Source: Amycolatopsis jiangsuensis | GTDB lineage: Bacteria > Actinomycetota > Actinomycetes > Mycobacteriales > Pseudonocardiaceae | DNA length: 64,000 nt | Assembly: GCF_014204865.1 (NCBI RefSeq) | Contig: NZ_JACHMG010000001.1 | Coordinates: forward strand, 7,776,501 to 7,840,500 | Direction: 5' to 3' | Shown: one piece after another, positions 1 to 7,423 of the stretch | Layout: each line of letters begins with the position of its first letter | Numbering within the stretch: the stretch's first letter is position 1 | The notes under the pieces: model-generated | What the model saw: the letters and a program-made list of their open reading frames with translations, nothing else | The model's database searches: none | What the model was told of the DNA's origin: nothing | Program-made: the position numbers and the translations under genes

Positions 1-1148
1 GTGGAGCGGTTGTCGACGTCGGCGAAAACGGTGGGCTCGACGAACCAGCCCTGCGCCTGACCGCGCGGGCGTCCGCCACCAGTGGTCAGGTGGGCGCCTT
101 CCGCGATCCCCTTGGCGATGTACTGCTCGACTCGGTCGCGCTGCTGCGCGGTCGCCAGTGGCCCGACACGCGTGGCGGGATCGAGCGAACTGCCGACTTC
201 CAGGGAGCCGACGAAGTCCGTGACGGTGCCGACGATCTCGTCGTAGCGCAAGGCCGGCGCGAGGATGCGGGTTCCGAGGTAGCAGGACTGGCCGTTGTTG
301 AGCAAGGTCGCGTAGTAGAAGCTGGCCAGGTCACCGGCGAGATCGACGTCGTCCAAGACGATCGCCGCGCCCTTGCCGCCAAGCTCTGCGGTCACGGGGC
401 GCAGCATGCGCCCGGCTGTTTCGGCGACCCACCGCCCGACCTTTTCCGAACCGGTGAAGGCGATCTTGTCCACACCGGGGTGCGTGACGAGGTACGCGCC
501 GGTGCGCGGACCACCTGGGACGACGTTGATCACCCCCGGTGGTAGCTGCGCTTCGTCGGCGGCTTCGGCGAAGAGCTGGGCATCGAGGACGGTTTCAGGA
601 CTGGGCTTGATCACGAGGGTACAGCCCATTGCAAGAGCGGGGCCGTACTTGTGTGCACCGATCGTCTGCGGCACGTTCCACGGGATGATCGCGCCCACGA
701 CACCGACGGGCCGGCGGGACACCTTGATCCGTCCGCCGAGTGCGCCTGCACGCTCGCTGTCGAACTCGAGCTGTCCCGTGCGCAGCAGCTCCGCGTAGTA
801 GCGCAGCATGGCTTGGGGCAGATGGCCCTCGACCCGTCTCGAGATCGCGATCGGCATCCCGTTCTGCGCCGAAACTCGCACCGCCATTTCGTCAGTACGC
901 GCGTCAAGGGCAGTGCAGAAGCGCTCGATCGCGTCCGCGCGCTTGGCCGGTTCCCACCGCGACCAGCCCAGTGGGTCGTCGAACGCTTGCCGGGCCGCCG
1001 CCACCGCAGCGTCCACATCGGATTCGACGGCCTCCGGAACTCGGCCGATCAAGGTGCCGGTGTTGGGGGAGGTGACTTTGATCATCCCCGGAGAGGATGG
1101 GGCGACCCAGGCCCCGCCGACGTAAAGTGATTCGTAGGTGGTGAACAC
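1..1148 (-). CDS. Aldehyde dehydrogenase (NAD(P)-dependent), 3' end beyond the window
   Basis: Oxidises an aldehyde to the acid. The minus-strand reading frame enters from the window edge, so only about 382 N-terminal residues of a roughly 480-500 residue family are present. The motif GVVGAIIPWNVP, the catalytic Glu in TAELGGKG (about residue 255) and the nucleophilic Cys in NNGQSCYLG (about residue 289) are all visible. The start is a GTG at 1148 with AAGG upstream; no better in-frame start is seen. It lies 23 bp after the Dabb gene stop and is the last visible gene of the minus-strand operon led by the ferredoxin gene, so it probably handles an aldehyde formed after P450 or dehydrogenase steps. 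The substrate cannot be told. Confidence 0.93.
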   Translation of the reverse strand, partial: MFTTYESLYVGGAWVAPSSPGMIKVTSPNTGTLIGRVPEAVESDVDAAVAAARQAFDDPLGWSRWEPAKRADAIERFCTALDARTDEMAVRVSAQNGMPIAISRRVEGHLPQAMLRYYAELLRTGQLEFDSERAGALGGRIKVSRRPVGVVGAIIPWNVPQTIGAHKYGPALAMGCTLVIKPSPETVLDAQLFAEAADEAQLPPGVINVVPGGPRTGAYLVTHPGVDKIAFTGSEKVGRWVAETAGRMLRPVTAELGGKGAAIVLDDVDLAGDLASFYYATLLNNGQSCYLGTRILAPALRYDEIVGTVTDFVGSLEVGSSLDPATRVGPLATAQQRDRVEQYIAKGIAEGAHLTTGGGRPRGQAQGWFVEPTVFADVDNRS

Positions 1149-1171
1149 CGTTGCTGCCTTCGTCGTCGCGG

Positions 1172-1489
1172 TCAGGGCAGTTGCGGACGCTCGTCGTCCA
1201 GGTGGAACTGCAGGCGGCTGAAGCCGGCGCTGATGGGCTTCACGCACTCGGCGATCAGGCCGAGGTGCTCGGGATGATCGCGATAAGTCTCGTAATCGCC
1301 GAACGAATCGAAGTCCGCGATGAGCATGAGAGCGGCGTTGCCATCCTGAAACCCGGCGTCCGGCACGACTTCGTACCGCCGAATTTCGCTGATTCGTTCG
1401 GGCAGCGCTCGCAGTTCGGTGATCAGCCGCTCGATCTCGGCGGGGGAGGCGGACGGCTGGACGGTGAGCAGGAAGACGTGCCTGAACAT
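1172..1489 (-). CDS. Dabb (stress-responsive alpha/beta barrel) domain protein
   Basis: A 105-residue protein with the Dabb ferredoxin-like fold: it begins MFRHVFLLTV, carries a central RRYEVVPDAG segment and ends in a FHLDDERPQLP tail. Family members act as small dimeric enzymes or accessory proteins in aromatic and polyketide metabolism; some catalyse cyclisation or decarboxylation. The start ATG has GAGGG about 8 bases upstream. It sits between the ferredoxin reductase (29 bp gap) and the aldehyde dehydrogenase in one minus-strand operon, which suggests a role in the same catabolic pathway. The reaction is unknown. Confidence 0.85.
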   Translation of the reverse strand: MFRHVFLLTVQPSASPAEIERLITELRALPERISEIRRYEVVPDAGFQDGNAALMLIADFDSFGDYETYRDHPEHLGLIAECVKPISAGFSRLQFHLDDERPQLP

Positions 1490-1518
1490 GGTCGATCCCT
1501 CTTCGGTGATGGAGGCGG

Positions 1519-2685
1519 TCAGTTCGCGGCGGCGAGCCGCTGGGCGAGCTTGAGTCGGATGGCGGTGAACGCGTGCTGGGCGTCGAAACCGGTCGCGCCG
1601 ACCGGTCCGGTCTCGTCGTGATGGAGGAAGAGCCGGCCTCGTCCGCCTGCTCGTTCGACGGTGGTGCGGGAACCGCTGCCACCGGCGTGCTGGATGTGGA
1701 CGCCGTGCTGGTCGGACCAGACGTAGCCGACGGTGCTGAAGGGCTTTCTCCTGCCGGACGCGAGGTTGGACGCCACGAGTGCGGCTTGTTCGCGTGCGGC
1801 GGTCCAGTGCTCGAGCCGGTGGTGGCTGCCGGTCACCAGATCGTGCCATCGCGCCACGTCGCCGATCGCGAAGACACCCTCAGCGCCCCGGGCGCTGAGG
1901 TCGGGCTCGCAGACCACCCCGTCGTCGAGGTGCAGTCCCGACCCGGTGAGCCAGCCGGTGGCCGGGTGCGTACCGACGCCGACCACGACGGCATCCGCGT
2001 CGAGCGTGCTCCCGTCGGATAGGACGAGATGTTCCACGCGGCCCTTGCCGTGGGCTTCGACCACGGTTGTCCCGAAGCGCAGTGCCACGCCGTTTGCCTG
2101 GTGGAGTGCGGCGGCTTCGTCAGCGACCTTGACGGGCAGCACCCGGGAGAACAACCGTGGCGCAGCTTCGACGATGGTCACGTCGATCCCGCGTTTGCGG
2201 GCGCTGGAAGCGACTTCGCCGCCGATGAACCCGCCGCCCACCACGACGAGGCGCCGGGTGGTTTCCAGTGTGCGCCGCAGGCTCGCCGCATCTGTGCGTG
2301 AGCGCAGGTAGTGGACCCCGGCCATTCCGGTGAACAGGTCCAGCCGTCTGGCCGTTGCTCCAGTCGCGATCACCGCCGTGCCGAACGCCAGCGTGCCGTA
2401 CGAGGTTCGCAGCGTGCGGCCCGCGATGTCCAGCGCTTGCGCGTGGCATCCGCGAATCAGTTCGATGCGCAGCGCCGCCAGTTGATCTGCTTCCACGAGC
2501 GAGGCCGGCTCGACGCTGCCATTCGCGGTGAGGACCTCCTTGGACAGGGGTGGCTTGTCGTAGGGCAGCCCGGGATCCGCGTCCATGAGCCGGATGCGCC
2601 CGCGGAAATCCCGCCGTCGCAGGGTCTGCGCGAACCGGACACCGGCCACCGATGCGCCGACGACCACCACGTCTTCGGTGGTCAC
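1519..2685 (-). CDS. FAD-dependent ferredoxin reductase (P450 redox partner)
   Basis: A 388-residue pyridine nucleotide-disulphide oxidoreductase of the putidaredoxin/rubredoxin reductase type. It moves electrons from NAD(P)H to the neighbouring ferredoxin. Visible are the N-terminal FAD dinucleotide motif VVVVGASVAG (residues 6-15), the NAD(P)H motif VVVGGGFIGGE (about 147-157), the ATGA segment near 107-110, and the second FAD motif GVFAIGDVARW near 270-280. The start is a GTG overlapping the ferredoxin stop (GTGA), which implies translational coupling. Together with the ferredoxin and the P450 at 5316 it forms a complete three-component monooxygenase. Confidence 0.93.
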   Translation of the reverse strand: MTTEDVVVVGASVAGVRFAQTLRRRDFRGRIRLMDADPGLPYDKPPLSKEVLTANGSVEPASLVEADQLAALRIELIRGCHAQALDIAGRTLRTSYGTLAFGTAVIATGATARRLDLFTGMAGVHYLRSRTDAASLRRTLETTRRLVVVGGGFIGGEVASSARKRGIDVTIVEAAPRLFSRVLPVKVADEAAALHQANGVALRFGTTVVEAHGKGRVEHLVLSDGSTLDADAVVVGVGTHPATGWLTGSGLHLDDGVVCEPDLSARGAEGVFAIGDVARWHDLVTGSHHRLEHWTAAREQAALVASNLASGRRKPFSTVGYVWSDQHGVHIQHAGGSGSRTTVERAGGRGRLFLHHDETGPVGATGFDAQHAFTAIRLKLAQRLAAAN

Positions 2686-2885
2686 CGGTGGTGGAGGATG
2701 ATCGCGCGAACCGGGCAGTCGGCTTCGGCTTCTTCGACGGCCTCGTCGTCTTCGTCCGTCGGGTGCCCGGGCTGGAGCACGGCGATGTTCGTCTCGGGAT
2801 CGAGGTCGAAGACGTCCGGTGCGGCGACGACGCAGTTCCCGTAGCCGTTGCAGGTCTTGTCGTCGATTTCGACTGAGTACGCCAC
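2682..2885 (-). CDS. 3Fe-4S ferredoxin of the P450 partner type
   Basis: A 67-residue ferredoxin. Cys12 and Cys18 (CNGYGNC) and Cys57 (DCP) are three ligands, and the second ligand position of a 4Fe-4S motif is non-cysteine, as in actinobacterial P450 ferredoxins that hold a 3Fe-4S cluster. It is acidic (DEDDEAVEEAEAD), as usual for docking to reductase and P450. GTG start with GAGGG 8 bases upstream. It is the first gene of the minus-strand operon and is transcribed from the operator-covered promoter at 2948-2975. It probably shuttles electrons from the reductase encoded at 1519 to the P450 encoded at 5316. Confidence 0.93.
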   Translation of the reverse strand: MAYSVEIDDKTCNGYGNCVVAAPDVFDLDPETNIAVLQPGHPTDEDDEAVEEAEADCPVRAIILHHR

Positions 2886-2947
2886 GAGTCACCCTCTTCG
2901 TTGATGGTGTGGTGGGCCCGGCCCGGTCGCCGGGCGGGAGAAATCTC

Positions 2948-3009
2948 ACGGTACTCGCAAAACCGTGGTAGTCAACCGGTTGACGAAGTGGATGTTGCCT
3001 GCTTACGAT
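2948..3009. promoter_or_regulatory. Divergent promoters with a shared palindromic operator
   Basis: The palindrome GTCAACCGGTTGAC at 2971-2984 supplies the -35 box of both divergent promoters. Plus strand: TTGACG (2980-2985), 18 bp, TACGAT (3004-3009). Minus strand: TTGACT (2970-2975), 16 bp, TACCGT (2948-2953). A repressor bound here would block both the ferredoxin-reductase-ALDH operon and the VOC-SDR-SDR-P450 operon. The 18-bp string GGTAGTCAACCGGTTGAC recurs exactly at the hydrolase promoter near 12400. The shape suits a MarR or TetR dimer; the MarR gene at 6752 is the closest candidate. Confidence 0.8.
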
Positions 3010-3045
3010 CGAACGCACCGACGCCATTGTCGATTCGGAGGAGAC

Positions 3046-3495
3046 GTGTCAGTATCTCTGAACCACACCATTGTTCTGTCCAAGGACAAGGTGAAGGCCG
3101 CGAATTTTCTGTCCGAGCTACTGGGTCTCGAGACGAACGCCTGGGGCCCCTTCATCAGGGTGCGCACCGGGCAGACCGACATCGAGTTCATGAACATCGA
3201 GGATTCGGCCTGGAACGACCACATCACGCCGCAGCACCTTTGCTTCCTGATCGACGAGCAGGCGATGGACGTGCTCTTGGAGGGCCTGCGCCGCCATGAC
3301 GTGCAGCCCTACGAGGACATGTTCTACGAGGACCCCGGTGTGAACAGCTTCTACGGCGGTCGCGGGTGCTACATCCGCGACATCGTCGACGGGCATTTGT
3401 TCGAGTTCATCACTGCTCCATACGAGGGAAAGCCCGCCAACATCGAAAAGGGCCGCTGGAACAATCCGGTGGACCCGACCGCTGTCGGCTCTTGA
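3046..3495 (+). CDS. VOC (glyoxalase/extradiol dioxygenase fold) family protein
   Basis: A 149-residue single-unit vicinal oxygen chelate protein. His in LNHTIVL, His in PQHLCFLI and Glu in GHLFEFIT occupy the usual metal-binding positions of the fold. Family members include glyoxalases, epimerases, ring-cleaving dioxygenases and resistance proteins, and the sequence alone does not decide between them. Start GTG at 3046 with GGAGGAG directly upstream. It is the first gene of the plus-strand operon driven by the operator-covered promoter, followed 73 bp later by the first SDR, so a catabolic role with the P450 is likely. Confidence 0.87.
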   Translation: MSVSLNHTIVLSKDKVKAANFLSELLGLETNAWGPFIRVRTGQTDIEFMNIEDSAWNDHITPQHLCFLIDEQAMDVLLEGLRRHDVQPYEDMFYEDPGVNSFYGGRGCYIRDIVDGHLFEFITAPYEGKPANIEKGRWNNPVDPTAVGS

Positions 3496-3568
3496 TCACC
3501 CTTTACCTACGGTCGAAGAGTCTGATCGTACCGGTCTTTGCGGCCGGATTCGTTACAGGAGGAAAAAA

Positions 3569-4426
3569 ATGGGACAGTTCGAGGGCAAGGGTGTCCTCGT
3601 CACCCACGCCGGCGCCAGTTTCGGCCGCGTGCTGGCGGAGGCGTTCGCCGACGAAGGCGCTTCGGTCTATATCCAGGACTGGGAGGACTCGTCGGAGTAC
3701 CTGGCCCGCAACGCCGATGAGCTCGCGAAGCGCACGTCCGGCAAGGTGGGACACGGGGCATGGGACCTCACGTCCGCGGTCGCGGCCGACGAGATGGCCG
3801 AGACGGCCGAAGCCGAGATCGGCGACGTCGACATCTTGATCAATACTGCCAAGTGGGGCGGACACGGCAGGATCTTCGACATCTCCGAGCAGGAGTGGGA
3901 CCGCAGCCTCGCGGTCGGCCTGAAGAGCTACTTCCTGACCTGTCAGTCCGTCGGTGAGCGGATGTCGCGGCGCGGGTACGGCAAAATCATCAATGTCACG
4001 TCCATCATGGGTGTGCTGGGCGCCGGAAGTGCCATCCCGTGGAGCGCTTCCCGTGCCGGTATCGACGGGCTCACCCGGTCGGTGGCGCAGGCACTGGGGC
4101 CGTACGGCGTGCGGTGCATGGGCCTGGCCCGTGGCGCCACCGACAGTACCGTGTACACCGACGCGGAGCGCAACGAGCGGCTGCGGCGGATGACGCTCGG
4201 CCGCTTGGCGGGGGAGGACGACCTCGTCGGGCCTGCCCTGTTCCTGGCGGGTCCGGGGTCGGACTTCGTCACCGGATCCGTGCTCTACGCGGACGGCGGC
4301 TACACCTACGCCGCGGTGACCGACGACGACTTCCGCTCGGTCGGCCCGAAGTACACGGGCGAAGCGCAGCGGCGCAGGGACGAAAGCGAGATCTCCCACC
4401 CGCGCATCGATCAGCACGTGCCGTAA
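3569..4426 (+). CDS. Atypical SDR lacking the catalytic Tyr and Lys
   Basis: A 285-residue Rossmann-fold short-chain dehydrogenase homologue. The cofactor loop is THAGASFG (residues 12-19) instead of TGxxxGxG, NAG is replaced by NTA (92-94), and the active-site YxxxK is WSASR (Trp158, Arg162), while Ser145 is kept. The C-terminal GSVLYADGGY signature and overall length are normal. It has a very strong ribosome site (ACAGGAGGAAAAAA) and sits 12 bp before a canonical SDR. The loss of Tyr and Lys suggests it is not an ordinary dehydrogenase: it may be a structural partner of the next SDR, a lyase or isomerase, or bind ligand only. The reading frame is intact, so it is under selection. Confidence 0.88.
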   Translation: MGQFEGKGVLVTHAGASFGRVLAEAFADEGASVYIQDWEDSSEYLARNADELAKRTSGKVGHGAWDLTSAVAADEMAETAEAEIGDVDILINTAKWGGHGRIFDISEQEWDRSLAVGLKSYFLTCQSVGERMSRRGYGKIINVTSIMGVLGAGSAIPWSASRAGIDGLTRSVAQALGPYGVRCMGLARGATDSTVYTDAERNERLRRMTLGRLAGEDDLVGPALFLAGPGSDFVTGSVLYADGGYTYAAVTDDDFRSVGPKYTGEAQRRRDESEISHPRIDQHVP

Positions 4427-4438
4427 CGAGGGAGAATC

Positions 4439-5257
4439 GTGAGCAGGGAGGAACCGATGGACGGACGGTCCGGCTGGCTCGATACCGGTGTGTTCGCCGG
4501 TCAGGTCGGCGTCGTGACAGGTGGCGGCCGGGGGATCGGCCGTTCGGTGTCCCTGAGTCTCGCGGCCGCGGGCTGCGAGGTCGTCGTCGCGGATGTCGAC
4601 GCCGACCTCGCAGCCGACACCGCCGCAGAGGCCGGGGAGCGCGGCGGCAAGGCACGAGCCGCGACGCTCGATGTGACCGACGCGGCGGCGGTCAGTGCGT
4701 TCGTGGAGGCCGAGGCCCGCGTCGACAAGGTGGTGAACTGCGCGGGAATGCTTCGCGCGGCCGCGGTGGCGGAACTCAACCCCGTCGACTGGGCCGCGGT
4801 GTTCGAGCTGAATGTGCAAGGGGTGCTGAACGTGGCCCGGGCCGTGCACCCTCGGCTGTCGGCGAGCCCTGTGAGCGCCATGGTGAACATCGGGTCGCTG
4901 AGCGGCACCTCAGCCTACCCCGGTGGAGGCGCTTACGGTCCCAGCAAGGCTGCGCTCATCGCGCTGACTCACCAGCTCGCGGCCGAATGGGGTCGCGACG
5001 GGATCCGGGTGAACGTGGTCAATCCGGGGCCGACGAAGACCCCGCTGCTGGTCTCGACACAGTCACCGGGAGCCGTAGCCCGCCGCGAAGCGCAGAGCCT
5101 GCTCGGATCCATTCCCGAGCCGCAGAACATTGCGGACGCCGTGCTGTACCTGCTGTCGCCCGGCGCCGCCGCGGTCACAGGGCAAGCACTCAACGTGGAC
5201 TGCGGGCTGAGCCAGACCGTGATGGACGGACCGGCGTCGTGGAGCGCGCGTTCCTGA
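4439..5257 (+). CDS. SDR family NAD(P)-dependent oxidoreductase
   Basis: A canonical classical SDR of 272 residues with TGGGRGIG (27-34), NCAG (100-103), catalytic Ser153, Tyr166 and Lys170 (YGPSK) and the C-terminal ALNVDCG signature. It probably oxidises an alcohol made by the P450 or reduces a ketone. Two starts are possible: GTG at 4439 (GAGGGAG upstream) or ATG at 4457 (GGGAGGAA upstream); the second leaves the usual short N-terminus. It follows the atypical SDR by 12 bp and could form a hetero-oligomer with it. Confidence 0.93.
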   Translation: MSREEPMDGRSGWLDTGVFAGQVGVVTGGGRGIGRSVSLSLAAAGCEVVVADVDADLAADTAAEAGERGGKARAATLDVTDAAAVSAFVEAEARVDKVVNCAGMLRAAAVAELNPVDWAAVFELNVQGVLNVARAVHPRLSASPVSAMVNIGSLSGTSAYPGGGAYGPSKAALIALTHQLAAEWGRDGIRVNVVNPGPTKTPLLVSTQSPGAVARREAQSLLGSIPEPQNIADAVLYLLSPGAAAVTGQALNVDCGLSQTVMDGPASWSARS

Positions 5258-5275
5258 GCCGGCCCCTGAACTCCC

Positions 5276-5302
5276 GACGAGACAACGCCAGACGAGACAA
5301 CG
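5276..5302. repeat. Direct repeat GACGAGACAACG x2 before the P450 gene
   Basis: Two copies of the 12-mer GACGAGACAACG, at 5276-5287 and 5291-5302, 15 bp start to start, lie in the 58-bp gap between the SDR stop and the P450 start. The second copy runs into the GAGG ribosome site. It could be a local duplication, or a transcript structure or protein site tuning P450 translation. Confidence 0.5.
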
Positions 5303-5315
5303 AGGTGTCGTTCCG

Positions 5316-6503
5316 ATGGCTTCCCCTGGTGATTTCACCGATTTCGACCACCACAGCAACACTTACGAGAACGTGTGGTCCCGCTACGAGAAGATGCGGG
5401 ACACCTGCCCGGTCGCCCACAGCGACCAGCACGGTGGGTTCTGGGTCCTGACGCGCTACGACGACGTGAAGAAAGCAGCGCGAGATACCGAGGCCTTTTC
5501 GTCGGCGCAAGGTGTGCGGGTGCCCAACATCGGGGGCGGGCAGTCGATTCCTCTCGATACCGATCCGCCGGTGCACACCGAGTACCGCCGCCTCTTCACG
5601 CAAGCACTGACGCCCGACCGGGTCCGCGAGCTGCGCCCGTTCCTGCGTGGCTGCGTCGACGAACTCGTCGACGCGTTCTTCGCACAGGGTGGTGGGGACG
5701 CAATCGCCGACATCGCGGTGCTGCTCCCGCTGCGTGTGCTGACCGAGGTGATCGGCTTCTCCGAGCAGACGGTGGCGCAACTGCCGGCGCTCACGACCGC
5801 GTCGTGGACGAAGATCGCCACGATGAGTCTCCACGAGGCACGCGCTGAAATCCGGAACCTGGTCGAAGCCGAGATCGAACGGCACCGCTCCGGGGACGTG
5901 GTCGACGAGCTGAGCCGGTTGCTCGACGCCGAGGTCGACGGGCGCCCGATCGAGCACGACGAGCTCGTGCGCGTTCTGCAGTCCTTCGCCACCGCCGGCC
6001 ACGAGACCACCACGAACGCGCTCGGCGGCGTGATTCACACGCTCGCGGCGGATCCGGCATTGCAAGATCTCCTGCGCGCGGAGCCGGAGCTCATTCCGGG
6101 CTTTGTCGAGGAATGCCTGCGCGTGCGGTCACCGGCTCAGCAGCTCGGCCGGGTGACGACGTGCGAGGTCGAGATCGGCGGCCGGACCATCCCCGAAGGT
6201 GAACGGGTTCTACTGTCGTTCGCCGCCGCCAATCACGATTCCAGCCGCTTCGCCGAACCCGATCGGGTGGATCTCGGCCGCAGCGCACGTGGGCACCTCG
6301 CCTTCGGCTGGGGCGTGCACCAGTGCGTGGGCGCGGCTCTCGCGCGGCAGGAACTGGTGCTCCTGGTCGAGAAGCTCTGCGCGCTGCCGCGCATCGGGCT
6401 TGCGGCGACTCCCGAGTCGGGGACGACGCAGGGCGGCATCCACCTCGGGCTGCGTACGTTGCCGATCGAGTTCGAACCCGTCAGTGCCGGGACGGACCGG
6501 TGA
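5316..6503 (+). CDS. Cytochrome P450 monooxygenase
   Basis: A 395-residue soluble bacterial P450. The I-helix oxygen-activation motif AGHETT (227-232), the K-helix ExxR (EECLR, 265-269) and the heme loop FGWGVHQCVG with proximal Cys337 are all present. It hydroxylates a small organic substrate using electrons from the ferredoxin and reductase encoded at 1519-2885 across the shared operator. ATG start with GAGG about 11 bases upstream. It is the fourth gene of the VOC-SDR-SDR-P450 operon. A short, catabolic type P450 is more likely than a polyketide-tailoring one because the neighbours are oxidative catabolic genes, but the substrate is not evident. Confidence 0.96.
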   Translation: MASPGDFTDFDHHSNTYENVWSRYEKMRDTCPVAHSDQHGGFWVLTRYDDVKKAARDTEAFSSAQGVRVPNIGGGQSIPLDTDPPVHTEYRRLFTQALTPDRVRELRPFLRGCVDELVDAFFAQGGGDAIADIAVLLPLRVLTEVIGFSEQTVAQLPALTTASWTKIATMSLHEARAEIRNLVEAEIERHRSGDVVDELSRLLDAEVDGRPIEHDELVRVLQSFATAGHETTTNALGGVIHTLAADPALQDLLRAEPELIPGFVEECLRVRSPAQQLGRVTTCEVEIGGRTIPEGERVLLSFAAANHDSSRFAEPDRVDLGRSARGHLAFGWGVHQCVGAALARQELVLLVEKLCALPRIGLAATPESGTTQGGIHLGLRTLPIEFEPVSAGTDR

Positions 6504-6512
6504 GGCGCTGAG

Positions 6513-6704
6513 GTGGAGGTCAAGGTGCGGCGCGAACAAGAGGGCCATTGCCCGGTGGAACAGAGTCTCCGGCGGCTGACGCTGCGTGAATGGTTACGTG
6601 GCGTGCGCGCCGACTTCGTCCAGTCGGAGGTCGCCCGCGGCGCCCTCTGCGAGCACGACGGCACCACGGCGCCGTGCTGGCTGTGTTGCACAGCCTACTG
6701 GTGA
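6513..6704 (+). CDS. Small Cys-rich hypothetical protein
   Basis: A possible 63-residue protein starting at GTG 6513, 9 bp after the P450 stop, with strong G/C third-position bias. The C-terminus clusters metal-ligand type residues (CEHDGTTAPCWLCCTAYW: four Cys and one His), which suggests a small zinc- or iron-binding protein. The ribosome site is weak (GCTGAGGTG). It may be the last gene of the P450 operon. No family is recognised, and it could also be a chance open frame. Confidence 0.45.
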   Translation: MEVKVRREQEGHCPVEQSLRRLTLREWLRGVRADFVQSEVARGALCEHDGTTAPCWLCCTAYW

Positions 6705-6751
6705 CCGCGCACGGTGCGGTGTCCCCCGACGGCAGTCCCTACCCTGTCGCC

Positions 6752-7252
6752 GTGGCAGCTGTTTCCAAAACGGAGAGTCCGCCGCCGGCGGCGGGTGGCA
6801 TGGCCGAACCGGACCCGATGCCGGGTTCGATCGGCGGCCTGCTCCAACGCGCGTTCGTCGCGATCACCACCTACGTCGAGCGTGGTCTCGTGCAGGCGGG
6901 CTACGACATCTCGCCGGCCCGGGCCGGCAACGTCATGCGCAACATCAGCCCGGAAGGGTCCACGATCGTCGAGATCGCGCGCGCGGCCGGTGTCAGCAAG
7001 CAGGCGATCAGCCGGCAGGCCGAGGGGCTCGAGCGGCTCGGGTACGTCGTCATCGAGACGAGCGACACCGACCGCCGGATGCGCATCGTCAAACCGACGA
7101 AATTCGGGCTCGCCTCGAGATACGTCGTCGCCGATCTGTACGAGGGCATCGAAGCCAGGATCGAGGAACGCGTCGGGACCGCTGACCTCGCCGCGTTCAA
7201 ACGAGTCATCGACGCACTCCAGGACATCGACGCGGGGTCATCCCGCGAGTGA
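6752..7252 (+). CDS. MarR-family transcriptional regulator
   Basis: About 166 residues with a winged-helix MarR domain: the recognition region ITTYVERGLVQAGYDISPARAG, the helix-turn-helix EIARAAGVSKQAISRQAEGL and the wing SDTDRRMRIVKPT. The start is assigned to GTG 6752, because a -10 like TACCCT (6740-6745) lies 6 bases upstream, which would make the mRNA leaderless; ATG 6800 is an alternative that trims 16 residues. It follows the P450 operon and is the best local candidate for binding the GTCAACCGGTTGAC operators at 2971 and 12403, though no such site lies at its own promoter. Confidence 0.88.
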   Translation: MAAVSKTESPPPAAGGMAEPDPMPGSIGGLLQRAFVAITTYVERGLVQAGYDISPARAGNVMRNISPEGSTIVEIARAAGVSKQAISRQAEGLERLGYVVIETSDTDRRMRIVKPTKFGLASRYVVADLYEGIEARIEERVGTADLAAFKRVIDALQDIDAGSSRE

Positions 7253-7423
7253 GGCGAAACGCCGGTTCGAGGCCGCTTTCGGCGCGTTGTGCCGGTGTCT
7301 TCGACCTGCTATACAGCGTGAACATCGTCATTTGATGTAGTGTTCGCAAGGGGAGTGTCGCGGGTCCGGGCTGATCGGCGAACTCACTGCTGGAGGCCCG
7401 GCCCACCCGACCGGAGGTGCGGT

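Noticed and set aside
3503..4849. 448-residue minus-strand frame opposite the two SDR genes
   Set aside because: No domain, no ribosome site, and it is antisense to well-supported SDR genes.
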